This document shows, one piece after another, positions 16,450-25,110 of a stretch of DNA of 64,000 nt. Position numbers and translations under genes: made by a program. The notes beneath the pieces are model-generated. The model did not search any database. It was not told the origin of the DNA and saw nothing but the letters and a program-made list of their open reading frames with translations. Within the stretch, counting starts at the first letter, position 1; each line of letters starts with the position of its first letter. Source of the DNA: Microthrixaceae bacterium. GTDB lineage: Bacteria > Actinomycetota > Acidimicrobiia > Acidimicrobiales > DATDAH01. The stretch covers positions 1 through 64,000 of the forward strand of contig JACJWK010000005.1 in NCBI GenBank assembly GCA_020637195.1. Direction: 5' to 3'.

Positions 16450-17609
16450 CGCGGCTCGGGCGTGCGTCGGCCGTCGTCGTCGCGCTCGTGATGACGCTCG
16501 GCGGCGCCGTGGCCTGCGGCGACGACGTCGACGAGCCGACCACCGAGGCCGCCACGCCGACCAGCGACGGGCCGGCGCCCTCGACCACGAGCGCACCCGC
16601 CCCGCCGACGACCGCCGATCCCACGGCGGCGTGCATCGCCGCCCTGCCCGTGCGCCAGCGGGTCGCCCAACTGGTCGGCATCGCCATCGACGGCGGCGCC
16701 CTGCCCGGCGAGGCGCAGCGCGCCGCCGACCTCGGCGTCGGCGTGGTCCTGGTCCAACGACCGGGCGGGGACCTGGCCGAGGGCATCGCCGCCGTCAAGC
16801 AGGCGTCCGCAGTCCCGCCGCTGGTGGCGGTCGACGAGGAGGGCGGCGACGTCCAGCACCTCCGATCGCTCCTCGGGTCGATCCCGTCCGAGCGCGACGT
16901 GGCCGCCACCCTGGACGGGGCCGCCGCGGCCGCCCTCGTCCGGCCCCACTTCCAGGCCGTGGCCGACCTCGGGTTCGACGTCGTCTTCGCCCCGGTCGTC
17001 GACGTCGCCGCGCCCGGCGGCGGCGGGCCGCTGGGGGACCGCACCTTCTCCGACGACCCTGCCACGGTCACCGCCTACGGCCAGGTGTACGTCGACGCCA
17101 TGCAGGACGCCGGGCTGCTGCCGGTGCTGAAGCACTTCCCCGGCCACGGGTCGGGCGAGGCCAACAGCCACGACGGCCCGGTGGGCACGCCCCCGATCGA
17201 GGCGCTCCGCGCCCGGGACCTCCTCCCCTTCGAGGCCCTGGTGTCCGACCCGCCGGTGGGGGTCATGGTCGGCCACCTCAACGTCCCGGGCCTCAGCGGC
17301 ACGACGCCGGCGAGCATCTCGCCGGCCGCCTACGCGCTGCTGCGCGACGAACTGGCCTTCGAGGGGCTCGTGTTCAGCGACTCGCTCAGCATGGGGGCGA
17401 TCGCGGGCACGATCCCGCCCGAGTCGGCCGCCGTCCAGTCGGTGGCCGCCGGGGCCGACGTGGCGCTGTTCGTGACGATCGCCGACCCCGCCGCGGCCAT
17501 CACCGCGCTGGAGCAGGCCGTGGCGGACGGCTCGTTGCCGCCGTCGCGGGTCGACGAGTCGGTGGGCCGGGTGCTGGCGGCGAAGGGCATCGACCCCTGC
17601 ACGCTCTGA
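16446..17609 (+). CDS. GH3 beta-N-acetylhexosaminidase-like lipoprotein (NagZ-like)
   Basis: 387 residues from a GTG that overlaps the preceding stop. The signal peptide ends GGAVAC (lipobox Cys) and is followed by a Thr/Pro-rich linker. The GH3 domain contains LVAVDEEGGDV, the KHFPGHGSGEANSHDGP catalytic His/Asp loop (about 228-244) and the nucleophile in FSDSLSMGAI (Asp at about 311). These are marks of NagZ-type enzymes that release GlcNAc from muropeptides. Lipid anchoring fits actinobacterial secreted NagZ. Overlap with a CoA-transferase gene is functionally unexpected and may only reflect compact packing. Confidence 0.87.
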   Translation: MTRLGRASAVVVALVMTLGGAVACGDDVDEPTTEAATPTSDGPAPSTTSAPAPPTTADPTAACIAALPVRQRVAQLVGIAIDGGALPGEAQRAADLGVGVVLVQRPGGDLAEGIAAVKQASAVPPLVAVDEEGGDVQHLRSLLGSIPSERDVAATLDGAAAAALVRPHFQAVADLGFDVVFAPVVDVAAPGGGGPLGDRTFSDDPATVTAYGQVYVDAMQDAGLLPVLKHFPGHGSGEANSHDGPVGTPPIEALRARDLLPFEALVSDPPVGVMVGHLNVPGLSGTTPASISPAAYALLRDELAFEGLVFSDSLSMGAIAGTIPPESAAVQSVAAGADVALFVTIADPAAAITALEQAVADGSLPPSRVDESVGRVLAAKGIDPCTL

Positions 17610-17666
17610 GCGGCGCCCCGGGCCGAGCGACGTCGCCCCGGCGGGGCGCCGTCCGAGGCGTCGTGC

Positions 17667-17882
17667 CTACTTGGCGTTGCGGCCCATCTTGTCGATGGTC
17701 TCCTTGGCCTTGTCGACCCCCGTGTCGATCTTGTCCCGGTACTTGCCCTTCGTGCGGTCGTCCGCCGTGGTCGCCGCCTTGTCCAGCGCGTCCTTCACCT
17801 TGTCGCCGTGCTGGTCGGCCAGCTCGTTGGCCTTGTCGCCGGCCTGGGCGGCCGTCTTCTTCAGGGAGTCCATGAACCCCAC
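17667..17882 (-). CDS. Rv0909-like antitoxin-family small protein
   Basis: 71 residues: GFMDSLKKTAAQAGDKANELADQ... then ...KGKYRDKIDTGVDKAKETIDKM. The Lys/Asp/Ala-rich amphipathic helices and the RTKGKYRDKID core match the MT0933/Rv0909-like antitoxin family. GTG 17882 has a perfect AGGAGG 5 nt upstream, one of the best ribosome sites in the window, implying strong translation. The usual partner, an SRPBCC-fold toxin like Rv0910, is not adjacent: the neighbours are a GH3 lipoprotein and a crotonase. It could be an orphan or a small stress protein unrelated to toxins. Confidence 0.8.
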   Translation of the reverse strand: MGFMDSLKKTAAQAGDKANELADQHGDKVKDALDKAATTADDRTKGKYRDKIDTGVDKAKETIDKMGRNAK

Positions 17883-17917
17883 GGGTGCCTCCTGTCGGTC
17901 GTCGGTACGACGGGTTC

Positions 17918-18949
17918 CTACCCCCCCAGGGTGCCCGGCGACACCTCGTCGACCAACCCCCACGCCCGCGCGAGCGCGGCGGGGATGGTGGCCCCGGTCA
18001 ACGCCAGCCAGTTGGCCCGCAGGGCGCCGATCCGATGGGGCACGCTCCAGGTGCCGCCCGAGCCCGGGACCAGACCGAGGCCCACCTCGGGCAACCGGAA
18101 CGTGGTGTCCGGCGCCGCGACCACCCGGGCCGCGAAGGCGGCCAGCTCGACGCCGGCACCGACGCACGCGCCGTGCACGTGGGCGCTCAGCCGGGACCGA
18201 AGGGCCAGCACGGCCCGCGCGGGCATGCGGGTGGAGCGCACGACGTGGCCCGCGACCGGGTCGGGGAACGTGCCGAACTCGGCCAGGTCACCGCCGCTGC
18301 AGAACGACGGCCCCTCCCCCGACAGCCGCACCGGCACCGGGTCCCCCGCCGCCACCGCCGACAGGGCGTCGACCAGATCGTCGCGCAGCCCGACGTCGAG
18401 CGCGTTGTGGCGGCCGGGGCGGTCGAGCACCACGTCGACGCCGTCGGCCCCGCGGTCGACCCGCACCCGCCCCGGTGCCCCGGCGGCGACGGGCGGCCGG
18501 CTCGCCCGCCAGGCGGCGAACTCGGGACCGGCCTGGAGCAGCCCGTAGGTGACGGACTCGGCCCAGAGGGCCAGGTGGGGGTCCGAGCGCCGGGCGGCCC
18601 GCACCAGGCGGACGAGGGCGAGCGCGGCCTGCGGGCGGGCCCGTACCGCGGCGAGGAGCGCCCCGGGTTCGGCGCAACCGTCGGCGCCCTCCGGCTGCGC
18701 CACGACGTCAAACCGGCGCCACCCGGGCCCCTCGGACGGGGCGACGCTGACGCAGGGGAGCCACTCGAGCGTGCGCCGCTGGGCGGCGGTCAGCGCCGGG
18801 TCCGGCCCGTCGTCGGCGCCGCCCTCGACCACCAGGGCGGCGCAGCCGTGGGCCAACGAGCACTGCTCGGCGGCGTCGGGCGAGGCCAACAGGTCGACGA
18901 GCTCGCCCACCGTGCAACGCCGGACCTCGGGGAGCGCGCCGGCGACCAT
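17918..18949 (-). CDS. Enoyl-CoA hydratase/isomerase family protein with N-terminal extension
   Basis: 343 residues, longer than a normal crotonase (about 260). The crotonase fold occupies roughly residues 150-343: VVLDRPGRHNALD, the oxyanion-hole loop SFCSGGDLAEFG, HGACVGAGVELAAFAARV and LGLVPGSGGTWSVPHRIG. The catalytic Glu pair of hydratases is not clearly preserved (GSGGTW in place of GAGGTQ), so an isomerase or other crotonase reaction is possible. Residues 1-150 form an Ala/Val-rich domain I do not recognise, with Cys at 12 and 30 and a GxxVxGGADDG segment. Divergent from the CoA-transferase-like chain at 19031. Confidence 0.8.
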   Translation of the reverse strand: MVAGALPEVRRCTVGELVDLLASPDAAEQCSLAHGCAALVVEGGADDGPDPALTAAQRRTLEWLPCVSVAPSEGPGWRRFDVVAQPEGADGCAEPGALLAAVRARPQAALALVRLVRAARRSDPHLALWAESVTYGLLQAGPEFAAWRASRPPVAAGAPGRVRVDRGADGVDVVLDRPGRHNALDVGLRDDLVDALSAVAAGDPVPVRLSGEGPSFCSGGDLAEFGTFPDPVAGHVVRSTRMPARAVLALRSRLSAHVHGACVGAGVELAAFAARVVAAPDTTFRLPEVGLGLVPGSGGTWSVPHRIGALRANWLALTGATIPAALARAWGLVDEVSPGTLGG

Positions 18950-18957
18950 CGACGGCG

Positions 18958-18963
18958 AGCATA
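18958..18963 (-). promoter_or_regulatory. -10 hexamer TATGCT, leaderless start
   Basis: Reverse-strand TATGCT ends 8 nt before ATG 18949 and no Shine-Dalgarno sequence intervenes. A second ATG lies inside the hexamer but is out of frame. Confidence 0.4.
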
Positions 18964-19030
18964 CGAGCGGCCCCGCCGCCCCGGGGTGCCCGAGGTGCGG
19001 GCGCGGCTGCGTCCCGGGCACCATGGCGGC

Positions 19031-20545
19031 GTGGCGCCGCTCACGGGGTTCCGGTTCCTCCAGGTCGGCGGCGGTCCGGTGGAGCGTGCCGCGGGCACGC
19101 TGCTGGCCCGGCTCGGCGCCGAGGTGATCGCCGTGCTCGACCCGCCCGACGCCGGCGCGGTCCTGGCCGCCCCCCGGGCGCCCGGCCACGCCGGGCGCCT
19201 GGTGCTGACGGGAGGGGCCACGTCGACCGACGACGTTCCCGCGCACGGGGTTGTGGACGGCAGCGGCCGGGCGGACGGGCCGATCGTCGTGCGCACGGAC
19301 CGATGCACCCCGGGCCGGGCCGGGTGGGCCGCGAGCGGAGCGATGGCCCTCACCGGCCGGCCCGACGGCCCCCGGCTCCTCCCGCCCGGAGACGTCGCCA
19401 CGGGGATGCACGCCGCGGCCACGGTGGTCGAGCTGCTCAGCGCGCTCGGCGGCACCCGGGTAGCGGTCGACGGGCCCGCCCTGCTCGGCGAGCGGGCCGC
19501 CCTGAGCGGACGCACCCGGGCCGGGCGCGCCACGGTCGGCGGAGCCGGTCGCCTGCTGCGCACGGCCGACGGTTGGGTCGCCGTGTCGCTGCCCCGTTCC
19601 TCGGACCGGGAGTCGGTGCCGGCGTGGCTCGGGTCCACTGCGGGCGGCGCCGACGACCCGTGGCCCGGAGTGACCGCGGCGGCGACCGAGCGGACCACCG
19701 AGGCGCTCGTCCGGGACGGGCAGCTCCTCGGCCTGGCCGTGGCCGCGCTGGCCCCCACCGAGACGCGGGTCGTCCCCGCCGACGAGCAGCTCGACGCCCG
19801 GGGGCAGACCCGACCGCCGAGCCCCTACGTGGTCGACGGCGCCGTCGTCCCCCTCGGTCCGGCGCGTCCCGTCGACCCGAGCGCGGTCTCGTCTCGCCCG
19901 CCTGCCGCTCCCCGACCCCTCCGGGGACGGAGCGTGCTGGACCTGTCCGCGCTCTGGGCCGGCCCGCTGGCCACCGCGCTGCTCGCCGAGAGCGGAGCCA
20001 CCGTGACCAAGGTGGAGAGCACGACCCGGCCCGACGGCGCCCGTGAGGGCGAGCCGCGGTTCTTCGCCCTCCTCGACCAGGCCAAGGAGCACCGGATCGT
20101 CGACCTCTCGGACCGGCGCGGCGTCGACGACCTGCGCGCCGCGTGCGCCGCCGCCGACCTCGTCGTCGAGGCGTCGCGCCCGCGCGCCCTCGACCAGCTG
20201 GGCGTCGCCCGCCGGGCGCCCTGGCTGTCCATCACCGCCTACGGCCGCACCGGGCCGTGGCGGCAGTGGGTGGGCTTCGGCGACGACGCCGCCGCCGCCG
20301 GCGGCCTGGTGGCGTGGGAGGACCACGAGCCCCGCTTCCTCGCCGACGCCGCCGCCGACCCGGCGGCGGGCCTCCACGCGGCCGCCGCCGCCCTCGCCGT
20401 GCTCGTGGGCCACGACGCCGACGTCGACGTGGCCCTGCGCGAGGTCGCCGCCCACCTCGCCGGCCTCGATCCCGCGCCGGAGGCAGCCTCGGGCCTCGCC
20501 GGGCCTCGCCCCGCGCCGCCCCGTTCGCGCCGGGTGCCGACGTGA
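19031..20545 (+). CDS. Compact two-lobed CoA-transferase family III protein
   Basis: 504 residues from GTG 19031. Two CaiB/BaiF-like lobes are visible but both are short. Lobe 1 (about 1-285) begins TGFRFLQVGGGPVERAAGTL and has VAVDGPALLGERA at the nucleophile position. Lobe 2 (about 295-504) begins LRGRSVLDLSALWAGPLATALLAES, includes TKVESTTRPDGAR and SITAYGRTGPWRQWVGFGDDA, and ends soon after VDVALREVAAHLAG. Full modules are 380-400 residues, so each lobe has lost peripheral parts. It may be a reduced transferase or a non-catalytic binding protein. The stop overlaps the amidohydrolase start (GTGA), indicating translational coupling. Confidence 0.75.
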   Translation: MAPLTGFRFLQVGGGPVERAAGTLLARLGAEVIAVLDPPDAGAVLAAPRAPGHAGRLVLTGGATSTDDVPAHGVVDGSGRADGPIVVRTDRCTPGRAGWAASGAMALTGRPDGPRLLPPGDVATGMHAAATVVELLSALGGTRVAVDGPALLGERAALSGRTRAGRATVGGAGRLLRTADGWVAVSLPRSSDRESVPAWLGSTAGGADDPWPGVTAAATERTTEALVRDGQLLGLAVAALAPTETRVVPADEQLDARGQTRPPSPYVVDGAVVPLGPARPVDPSAVSSRPPAAPRPLRGRSVLDLSALWAGPLATALLAESGATVTKVESTTRPDGAREGEPRFFALLDQAKEHRIVDLSDRRGVDDLRAACAAADLVVEASRPRALDQLGVARRAPWLSITAYGRTGPWRQWVGFGDDAAAAGGLVAWEDHEPRFLADAAADPAAGLHAAAAALAVLVGHDADVDVALREVAAHLAGLDPAPEAASGLAGPRPAPPRSRRVPT

Positions 20546-21930
20546 TCCTGCGCGACGTCGAGGTCGGCGGGGTCGGCGGCCGCGACGTGCGGATCGACGG
20601 CGGGCGGGTCGCGGCGGTCGGAGCGGGCCTCGCCGCCGGCGCACCCGACCAGGACGTGCTGGACGGCGGCGGCGGGGCGCTGCTGCCGGGGCTGCACGAC
20701 CACCACCTGCACCTGCGCGCGCTGGCGGCGACGCGCCGCTCGGTCCCCTGCGGCGCACCTGCGGTCCAGCGTCCGGCGGACCTCGACCGTGTGCTGCGGG
20801 AGGCGGCAGCCCGCGCCGGGACCGGCCGCTGGATCCGGGGCGTCGGCCACGACGACGCGCTCGGGGGGCCGCTCGACCGGCGTCGCCTGGACGAGCTCGC
20901 TCCCCACCGTCCCGCGCGCATCCAGCACCGCAGCGGTCACCTCTGGATCCTCAACTCGCTCGCCCTCGACCGCGCCGGCCCCGTCGTCACCGCGCTCGCC
21001 GCCGACGGCCTGCTGTACGACCGCGACGACCTGCTGCACGGGCTCGACCCCGCCCGACCCGAGGAGGAGTGGGCCGACGTCGCCGCGGTCAGCGCGGCAC
21101 TGGCCGCCTGCGGGGTCACGGGACTGACCGACGCGACGGCCGGCAACGACGCCGCCGCGGCACGGGACCTCGCCCGCTGGCGCGCCGAGGGCGCGCTGCT
21201 CCAGCACCCCCACCTGCTCGGCGGCGAGGGGGTGGCGGGCGCGCGCAAGATCGTGCTGGCCGAGCACGACCTGCCCGGGCTCGACGCCCTCGTGGCGGCC
21301 GTCTCCGACGCCCACGACGAGGGGCGGCCCGTGGCGGTGCACGCGGCCAGCCGAGCGACCGTCGTGCTCGCGCTGGCCGGCCTCGAGGCGGCCGGGGCAC
21401 GACCGGGCGACCGCCTCGAGCACGCGGCCGTGGCCCCTCCCGAGCTGGTCGCATGGGCAGCCCGGCTCGGCGTCACGGTCGTCACCAACCCCGGGTTCGT
21501 CGTCGCGCACGGCGACCGCTACCGGCGCGACGTCGACGTCGAGGACCGGCCGTGGCTGTACCGCGGTCGGGCCTTCGTCGACGCCGGCGTTCCCCTCGCC
21601 GCCGGCAGCGACGCACCGTTCGGCCCGCTCGACCCGTGGCGCTCGATGCGGGCCGCGGTCGACCGTCGGACCGAGCGCGGGGCGGAGATGGGCCCCGACG
21701 AGCGCCTGAGCCCGGAGGCGGCGCTGGCGCTGTACACCGGGCCGGCGACGGACCCGGGCGGACCGGCGCGACGCGTGGCCCCCGGGGCTCCCGCCGACCT
21801 GTGCCTCCTGGCCGTGCCCTGGGTCGAGGCTCGGACGGCGCTCACGGCAGACTACGTGGCCGCCACCTTCGTGGCGGGGGCCCTCGTCCACGACGGCGGC
21901 ACGACCGGATCCGACCAGGAGCACCCGTGA
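20542..21930 (+). CDS. Amidohydrolase (YtcJ-like metal-dependent hydrolase)
   Basis: 462 residues from GTG 20542, overlapping the previous stop by GTGA. The metal-site motifs of the amidohydrolase superfamily appear in order: LPGLHDHHLHLRAL (HxH class), RIQHRSGHLWILNS, VAVHAASRATVVLAL, LEHAAVAP, VVTNPGFVVAHGDRY and GSDAPFGPLDPW, the last with the conserved Asp. The pattern is closest to the YtcJ/Amidohydrolase_3 group, which cleaves amide or imide bonds; no substrate can be named. It is the middle gene of a coupled chain with a CoA-transferase-like protein and an LMW phosphatase. Confidence 0.85.
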   Translation: MILRDVEVGGVGGRDVRIDGGRVAAVGAGLAAGAPDQDVLDGGGGALLPGLHDHHLHLRALAATRRSVPCGAPAVQRPADLDRVLREAAARAGTGRWIRGVGHDDALGGPLDRRRLDELAPHRPARIQHRSGHLWILNSLALDRAGPVVTALAADGLLYDRDDLLHGLDPARPEEEWADVAAVSAALAACGVTGLTDATAGNDAAAARDLARWRAEGALLQHPHLLGGEGVAGARKIVLAEHDLPGLDALVAAVSDAHDEGRPVAVHAASRATVVLALAGLEAAGARPGDRLEHAAVAPPELVAWAARLGVTVVTNPGFVVAHGDRYRRDVDVEDRPWLYRGRAFVDAGVPLAAGSDAPFGPLDPWRSMRAAVDRRTERGAEMGPDERLSPEAALALYTGPATDPGGPARRVAPGAPADLCLLAVPWVEARTALTADYVAATFVAGALVHDGGTTGSDQEHP

Positions 21931-22427
21931 CGACGATCATCACCCTGTGCACCGGCAACGCCGCCCGGTCGGTCATGGCCGGGGCGGTGCTGGTGGCGGC
22001 CGACCCCTCGCTCGAGGTGATCACCGCCGGCACCCACGTGATCGACGGCCAGCCCATGAGCTGGCGCACCCGGGAGGCGCTCGCCGGGTTGGGACTCACC
22101 GCCGATCACCACCGCAGCGCCCAGTTGCGGCCCGCGGACCTCCCCCGGGCGGACCTGGTGCTCGCCATGGCCGCCGAGCACGTCCGCTACGTGCAGCGCC
22201 GCCACCCCGAGGTGGCCGACCGGACGGCCACCCTCAAGCGACTCGCGCGCGACCTGCGCGCAGGCCCGGAGCCGCTGGCCGACCGCCTGGCCGGGCTCGA
22301 CCTCGCCGCCCACGAGCCCGGCGACGACGAGGACGTCGCCGACCCCGCGGGGGGCAACGAGGACGTGTACGTGGCCTGCGCCCGAGAGATCGACGCCCTC
22401 GTGGCCGAGGTGCTGCCCCGCCTGTGA
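21927..22427 (+). CDS. Low-molecular-weight protein tyrosine phosphatase family protein
   Basis: 166 residues from a GTG overlapping the previous stop by GTGA. The phosphate loop LCTGNAARS (Cys8, Arg14) is a CX5R(S/T) loop at the very N-terminus, as in LMW-PTPs and thioredoxin-coupled arsenate reductases. The general-acid Asp139 lies in DPAGGNEDVYVACAREID. No arsR, acr3 or second reductase cysteine pair is evident, so phosphatase is favoured over arsenate reductase. Translational coupling to an amidohydrolase is unusual for this family. Confidence 0.83.
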   Translation: MTTIITLCTGNAARSVMAGAVLVAADPSLEVITAGTHVIDGQPMSWRTREALAGLGLTADHHRSAQLRPADLPRADLVLAMAAEHVRYVQRRHPEVADRTATLKRLARDLRAGPEPLADRLAGLDLAAHEPGDDEDVADPAGGNEDVYVACAREIDALVAEVLPRL

Positions 22428-22458
22428 GGCCCGCCCGGGCGCCCGGCGACCGGCGCGG

Positions 22459-23370
22459 CTACGGGCCCGCAGGGACCGGGAGCACCGCGGACGTCGGCGG
22501 GGTCGCCGCGGCGGTGGTGGTCGGCGCCGGGGCGGCCGTGGTGGTCGTGGTCGGGGCGCCGAGGGTGGGATACACGAAGCCGTCGGCCGGGGTGAGCGCC
22601 ATCGTGACGTTCTCGCAGCCGGGCGCCGGGGCGAACAGCACCACCGAGGGGTTGCGGTAGGTGCCCGCGACCGCCCAGCCCACGACGGGACGGACGCCGA
22701 TCTCGGCACCCGTGCACCCCATCGCGTCGGCGACGCGGCGCAGGCCGGGCGTCGTCAGCTGGACGGCGACGGCCTGGGGCTCGGCGATGGGCCCGTCCTG
22801 GTCGGCGCGGAGCTCGGCCTCGAGCGTGCGGCGCTGGCGGTCCTCGACGTTGTTGCCGTCGACCACCGACGCCACGGCCATGCCGACCATGCCGAGCCCC
22901 GCCAGCACGACGGCGCTGACGACGACGCCACGCAGCCGCTGGAAGCGGCGCAGCGCCTCCCGCTGGGCCCGGCGCCGCTCGCCGGCGGGCGACGGGGCGG
23001 GCAGGACGAGCGCCTCGACGGCGTCGGCTTCCGCGGCTTCCGTGTCGGGCTCCTCCGAGGCGCCGTCCTCGACGGAGACGGGCTCGGGCGCGGAGACGGG
23101 CTCGGGCGCCGGCTCCACGGTGTCCTCGCTCGACGCGGCCCGGCGCGGCGGGCCGAGGTCCGACAGCACCGCGAGCAGCGCGGCGAGCAGGGCGACGAGC
23201 GTGACCGCCGCCGACACCGCACCCACGAGCTGCCACCGACGCCCGACCAGTCCGGGCACGTCGGTCACCGCCAGCACGCCCGCCGCCAGCACGCAGGCGC
23301 CCACGAGCACGACCAGCAGCCACCGGGTGGCCTCCTGGAGCCGCTCGATCTCGCCGCGGGTGTCGTCCAT
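22459..23370 (-). CDS. Membrane protein of unknown function
   Basis: 303 residues from ATG 23370. Helices at about 16-38 and 48-72 form a hairpin. A Glu/Pro/Ala-rich cytoplasmic stretch (about 75-130) and a basic Arg-rich patch follow, then a third helix at about 150-172. The outer domain (EDRQRRTLEAEL... and GCTGAEIGVRPVVGWAVAGTYRNPSVVLFAPAPGCENVTMAL) has two cysteines and ends in a Thr/Ala/Pro-rich tail. I recognise no family. GTG 23382 in the same frame is an alternative start, but TAGTGT 8 nt before ATG 23370 supports the ATG. Confidence 0.7.
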   Translation of the reverse strand: MDDTRGEIERLQEATRWLLVVLVGACVLAAGVLAVTDVPGLVGRRWQLVGAVSAAVTLVALLAALLAVLSDLGPPRRAASSEDTVEPAPEPVSAPEPVSVEDGASEEPDTEAAEADAVEALVLPAPSPAGERRRAQREALRRFQRLRGVVVSAVVLAGLGMVGMAVASVVDGNNVEDRQRRTLEAELRADQDGPIAEPQAVAVQLTTPGLRRVADAMGCTGAEIGVRPVVGWAVAGTYRNPSVVLFAPAPGCENVTMALTPADGFVYPTLGAPTTTTTAAPAPTTTAAATPPTSAVLPVPAGP

Positions 23371-23378
23371 GGGCCGGG

Positions 23379-23384
23379 ACACTA
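23379..23384 (-). promoter_or_regulatory. -10 hexamer TAGTGT, leaderless start
   Basis: Reverse-strand TAGTGT ends 8 nt before ATG 23370, with only C/G between. Confidence 0.35.
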
Positions 23385-23427
23385 ACGGCGCCCGGATCGC
23401 GGCGCGGCGACCCCGGCGCGCCGGCGC

Positions 23428-24201
23428 TCAGGTGGCGAACCGGCCGTCGTCGAGCCGGTGCCAGCCGCCCGCCGCGTGGTTGCCGCCGTCGACGTGCAGG
23501 GTGGTGCCGGTGACGAACCCGGCGTGGGCGCCGGCGAGGAAGACGACGGCGGCGGCGACGTCGTCGACGTGGCCGGCCCTCACGAGCGGCGTGCGCACGG
23601 GCATCGGCCCGATCCCCGGCGTGGGGATGACATCGGGCGCCACGCAGTTGACCCGGATGCCCCGGTCCCCGAGCTCGAGGGCCAGGCTCTTGGTCAGGTT
23701 GGCCAGCGCCGCCTTCATCGCCGAGTACACGGCGTAGCCGGGCCCCGCCCGGTGGGCCTCGATCGACGTGACGTTCACGATCGACCCCCCCTCGTCCAGG
23801 TGGGGCACGACGGCGCGGATGAACGTGGCGGCGCTCGTGAAGTTCTCGCGGATCAGTGCGTCCTGGCCCTTCGCGCTCACGTCGAGGAACGGTGCCGCGA
23901 ACCCTCCGCCGGCGTTGTTCACCAGGACGTCGAGGCGACCGAGCCCGGCGGCGGCCCGCCCGACGAACGCCCGCGCCGCCTCGTCGTCGCGCACGTCGAG
24001 CACCTCGGCCACGACCCGTGCGCCCAGCTCGGACAGCGACGCCGCGGTCGCCGCGAGCCCGTCGGCGTCGCGGTCGCACACGGCGAGGTCGGCGCCGTGG
24101 GCGGCCAGCGCGAGCGCGGTGGCCTCACCGATGCCGACCGCGGCACCGGTGACGATCGCCACCCGGCCGTCGAGCCGGGCCCCCTCGGGCGTGACCACCA
24201 C
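23428..24201 (-). CDS. SDR-family oxidoreductase
   Basis: 257 residues from GTG 24201. Motifs are VTGAAVGIGEA, VCDRDADG (Asp after strand 2, suggesting NAD), VNNAGGGFAAP, Ser in NVTSIEAH and Tyr-x-x-x-Lys in VYSAMKAAL. TTLHVDGGNHAAGGWHRLDDGRFAT is the family's C-terminal end. Typical 3-oxoacyl or hydroxysteroid dehydrogenase-like protein; substrate unknown. Divergent from another SDR at 24304. Two adjacent GTG codons (24201, 24198) are possible starts, and TACGTT lies 7 nt before the first. Confidence 0.86.
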   Translation of the reverse strand: MVVTPEGARLDGRVAIVTGAAVGIGEATALALAAHGADLAVCDRDADGLAATAASLSELGARVVAEVLDVRDDEAARAFVGRAAAGLGRLDVLVNNAGGGFAAPFLDVSAKGQDALIRENFTSAATFIRAVVPHLDEGGSIVNVTSIEAHRAGPGYAVYSAMKAALANLTKSLALELGDRGIRVNCVAPDVIPTPGIGPMPVRTPLVRAGHVDDVAAAVVFLAGAHAGFVTGTTLHVDGGNHAAGGWHRLDDGRFAT

Positions 24202-24208
24202 GCGCGGG

Positions 24209-24214
24209 AACGTA
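24209..24214 (-). promoter_or_regulatory. -10 hexamer TACGTT, leaderless start
   Basis: Reverse-strand TACGTT ends 7 nt before GTG 24201, with no ribosome binding site. Confidence 0.45.
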
Positions 24215-24303
24215 GCATCGGCCCGAGCGCGAACGCCGAGCGCACAGGGGGGACCTGCGGTGGCACCAGCGACGGAGCACCCGTGGGCGGGCCGGGTGGC
24301 CCG

Positions 24304-25110
24304 GTGAGCGTCGCGGTCGCCGGGGCGAACGTGCTGGTCACCGGCGCCTCGTCGGGCATCGGCGCCGAGCTGTCGGTCCTGCTGGCCGAGCGGGGCGCCA
24401 CGGTCGGCCTGGTGGCCCGGCGTGAGGACCGGCTCGACGAGGTGCTCGAGCGTTGCCGGGCGCACGCGCCGGGCAGCCGGCGCTGGGTCCTCGACCTGGA
24501 CGACCCCGCGTCGGCCGAGGCCCTGGCCCTCGACGCCTGGGACTCGTTCGGCCACCTCGACGTCCTCGTGAACAACGCCGCGGTGCCCAAGCGCCGGGCG
24601 GTCCAGGACCTGACGGCCGCCGACGTCGATCACGTCCTGCGGGTGAACCTGCTCAGCCCGGTGCGGATGACCCTCGCCGTCCTGCCCCGGCTGCTCGCCC
24701 GCGACCGCGGCAGCATCGTGAACGTCTCCAGCCTCGGCGGTCGCCTCGGCATCGTGCACGAGGCCGCCTACTGCGCCTCCAAGTTCGCCCTCTGCGGCTG
24801 GAGCGAGTCCCTGGCCCTCGACCTGTGGGACACCGGCGTCGACGTCCGCCTCATCGTCCCCGGGCCGGTCGACACCGAGATCTGGGACCGGCCCGGCAAC
24901 GACCCGCCGCTCTACGACGGTGACCTCGAGGCCCCCGAGCGGGTCGCCGCGGGCATCGTCGCCGCCATCGAGGGCGACGCGTTCGAGCACTACCTGCCCG
25001 ACCTGAAGGACATCGCGGCCTTCAAGACCACCGACATCGACCTCTTCCTGGCCGGCGCGGCCGAGGCGATGCGCCCCGCCGACCCGCCCGACCCGGGCGC
25101 CGCGCCGTGA
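24304..25110 (+). CDS. SDR-family oxidoreductase
   Basis: 268 residues from GTG 24304. NVLVTGASSGIGAEL is the dinucleotide motif, and GLVARREDRLDE places basic residues after strand 2, which favours NADP. VNNAAVPKRRAV, Ser in NVSSLGG and Tyr-x-x-x-Lys in AYCASKFAL complete the active site. The C-terminus is longer than in the other SDRs and lacks the VDGG end, as in DHRS7-type reductases. The stop overlaps the alcohol dehydrogenase start by GTGA, so the two are co-translated and may act on the same alcohol/ketone. Confidence 0.85.
   Translation: MSVAVAGANVLVTGASSGIGAELSVLLAERGATVGLVARREDRLDEVLERCRAHAPGSRRWVLDLDDPASAEALALDAWDSFGHLDVLVNNAAVPKRRAVQDLTAADVDHVLRVNLLSPVRMTLAVLPRLLARDRGSIVNVSSLGGRLGIVHEAAYCASKFALCGWSESLALDLWDTGVDVRLIVPGPVDTEIWDRPGNDPPLYDGDLEAPERVAAGIVAAIEGDAFEHYLPDLKDIAAFKTTDIDLFLAGAAEAMRPADPPDPGAAP

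Noticed and set aside
21927..22427. Arsenate reductase
   Set aside because: No second redox cysteine pair and no ars genes; LMW phosphatase is the simpler reading.
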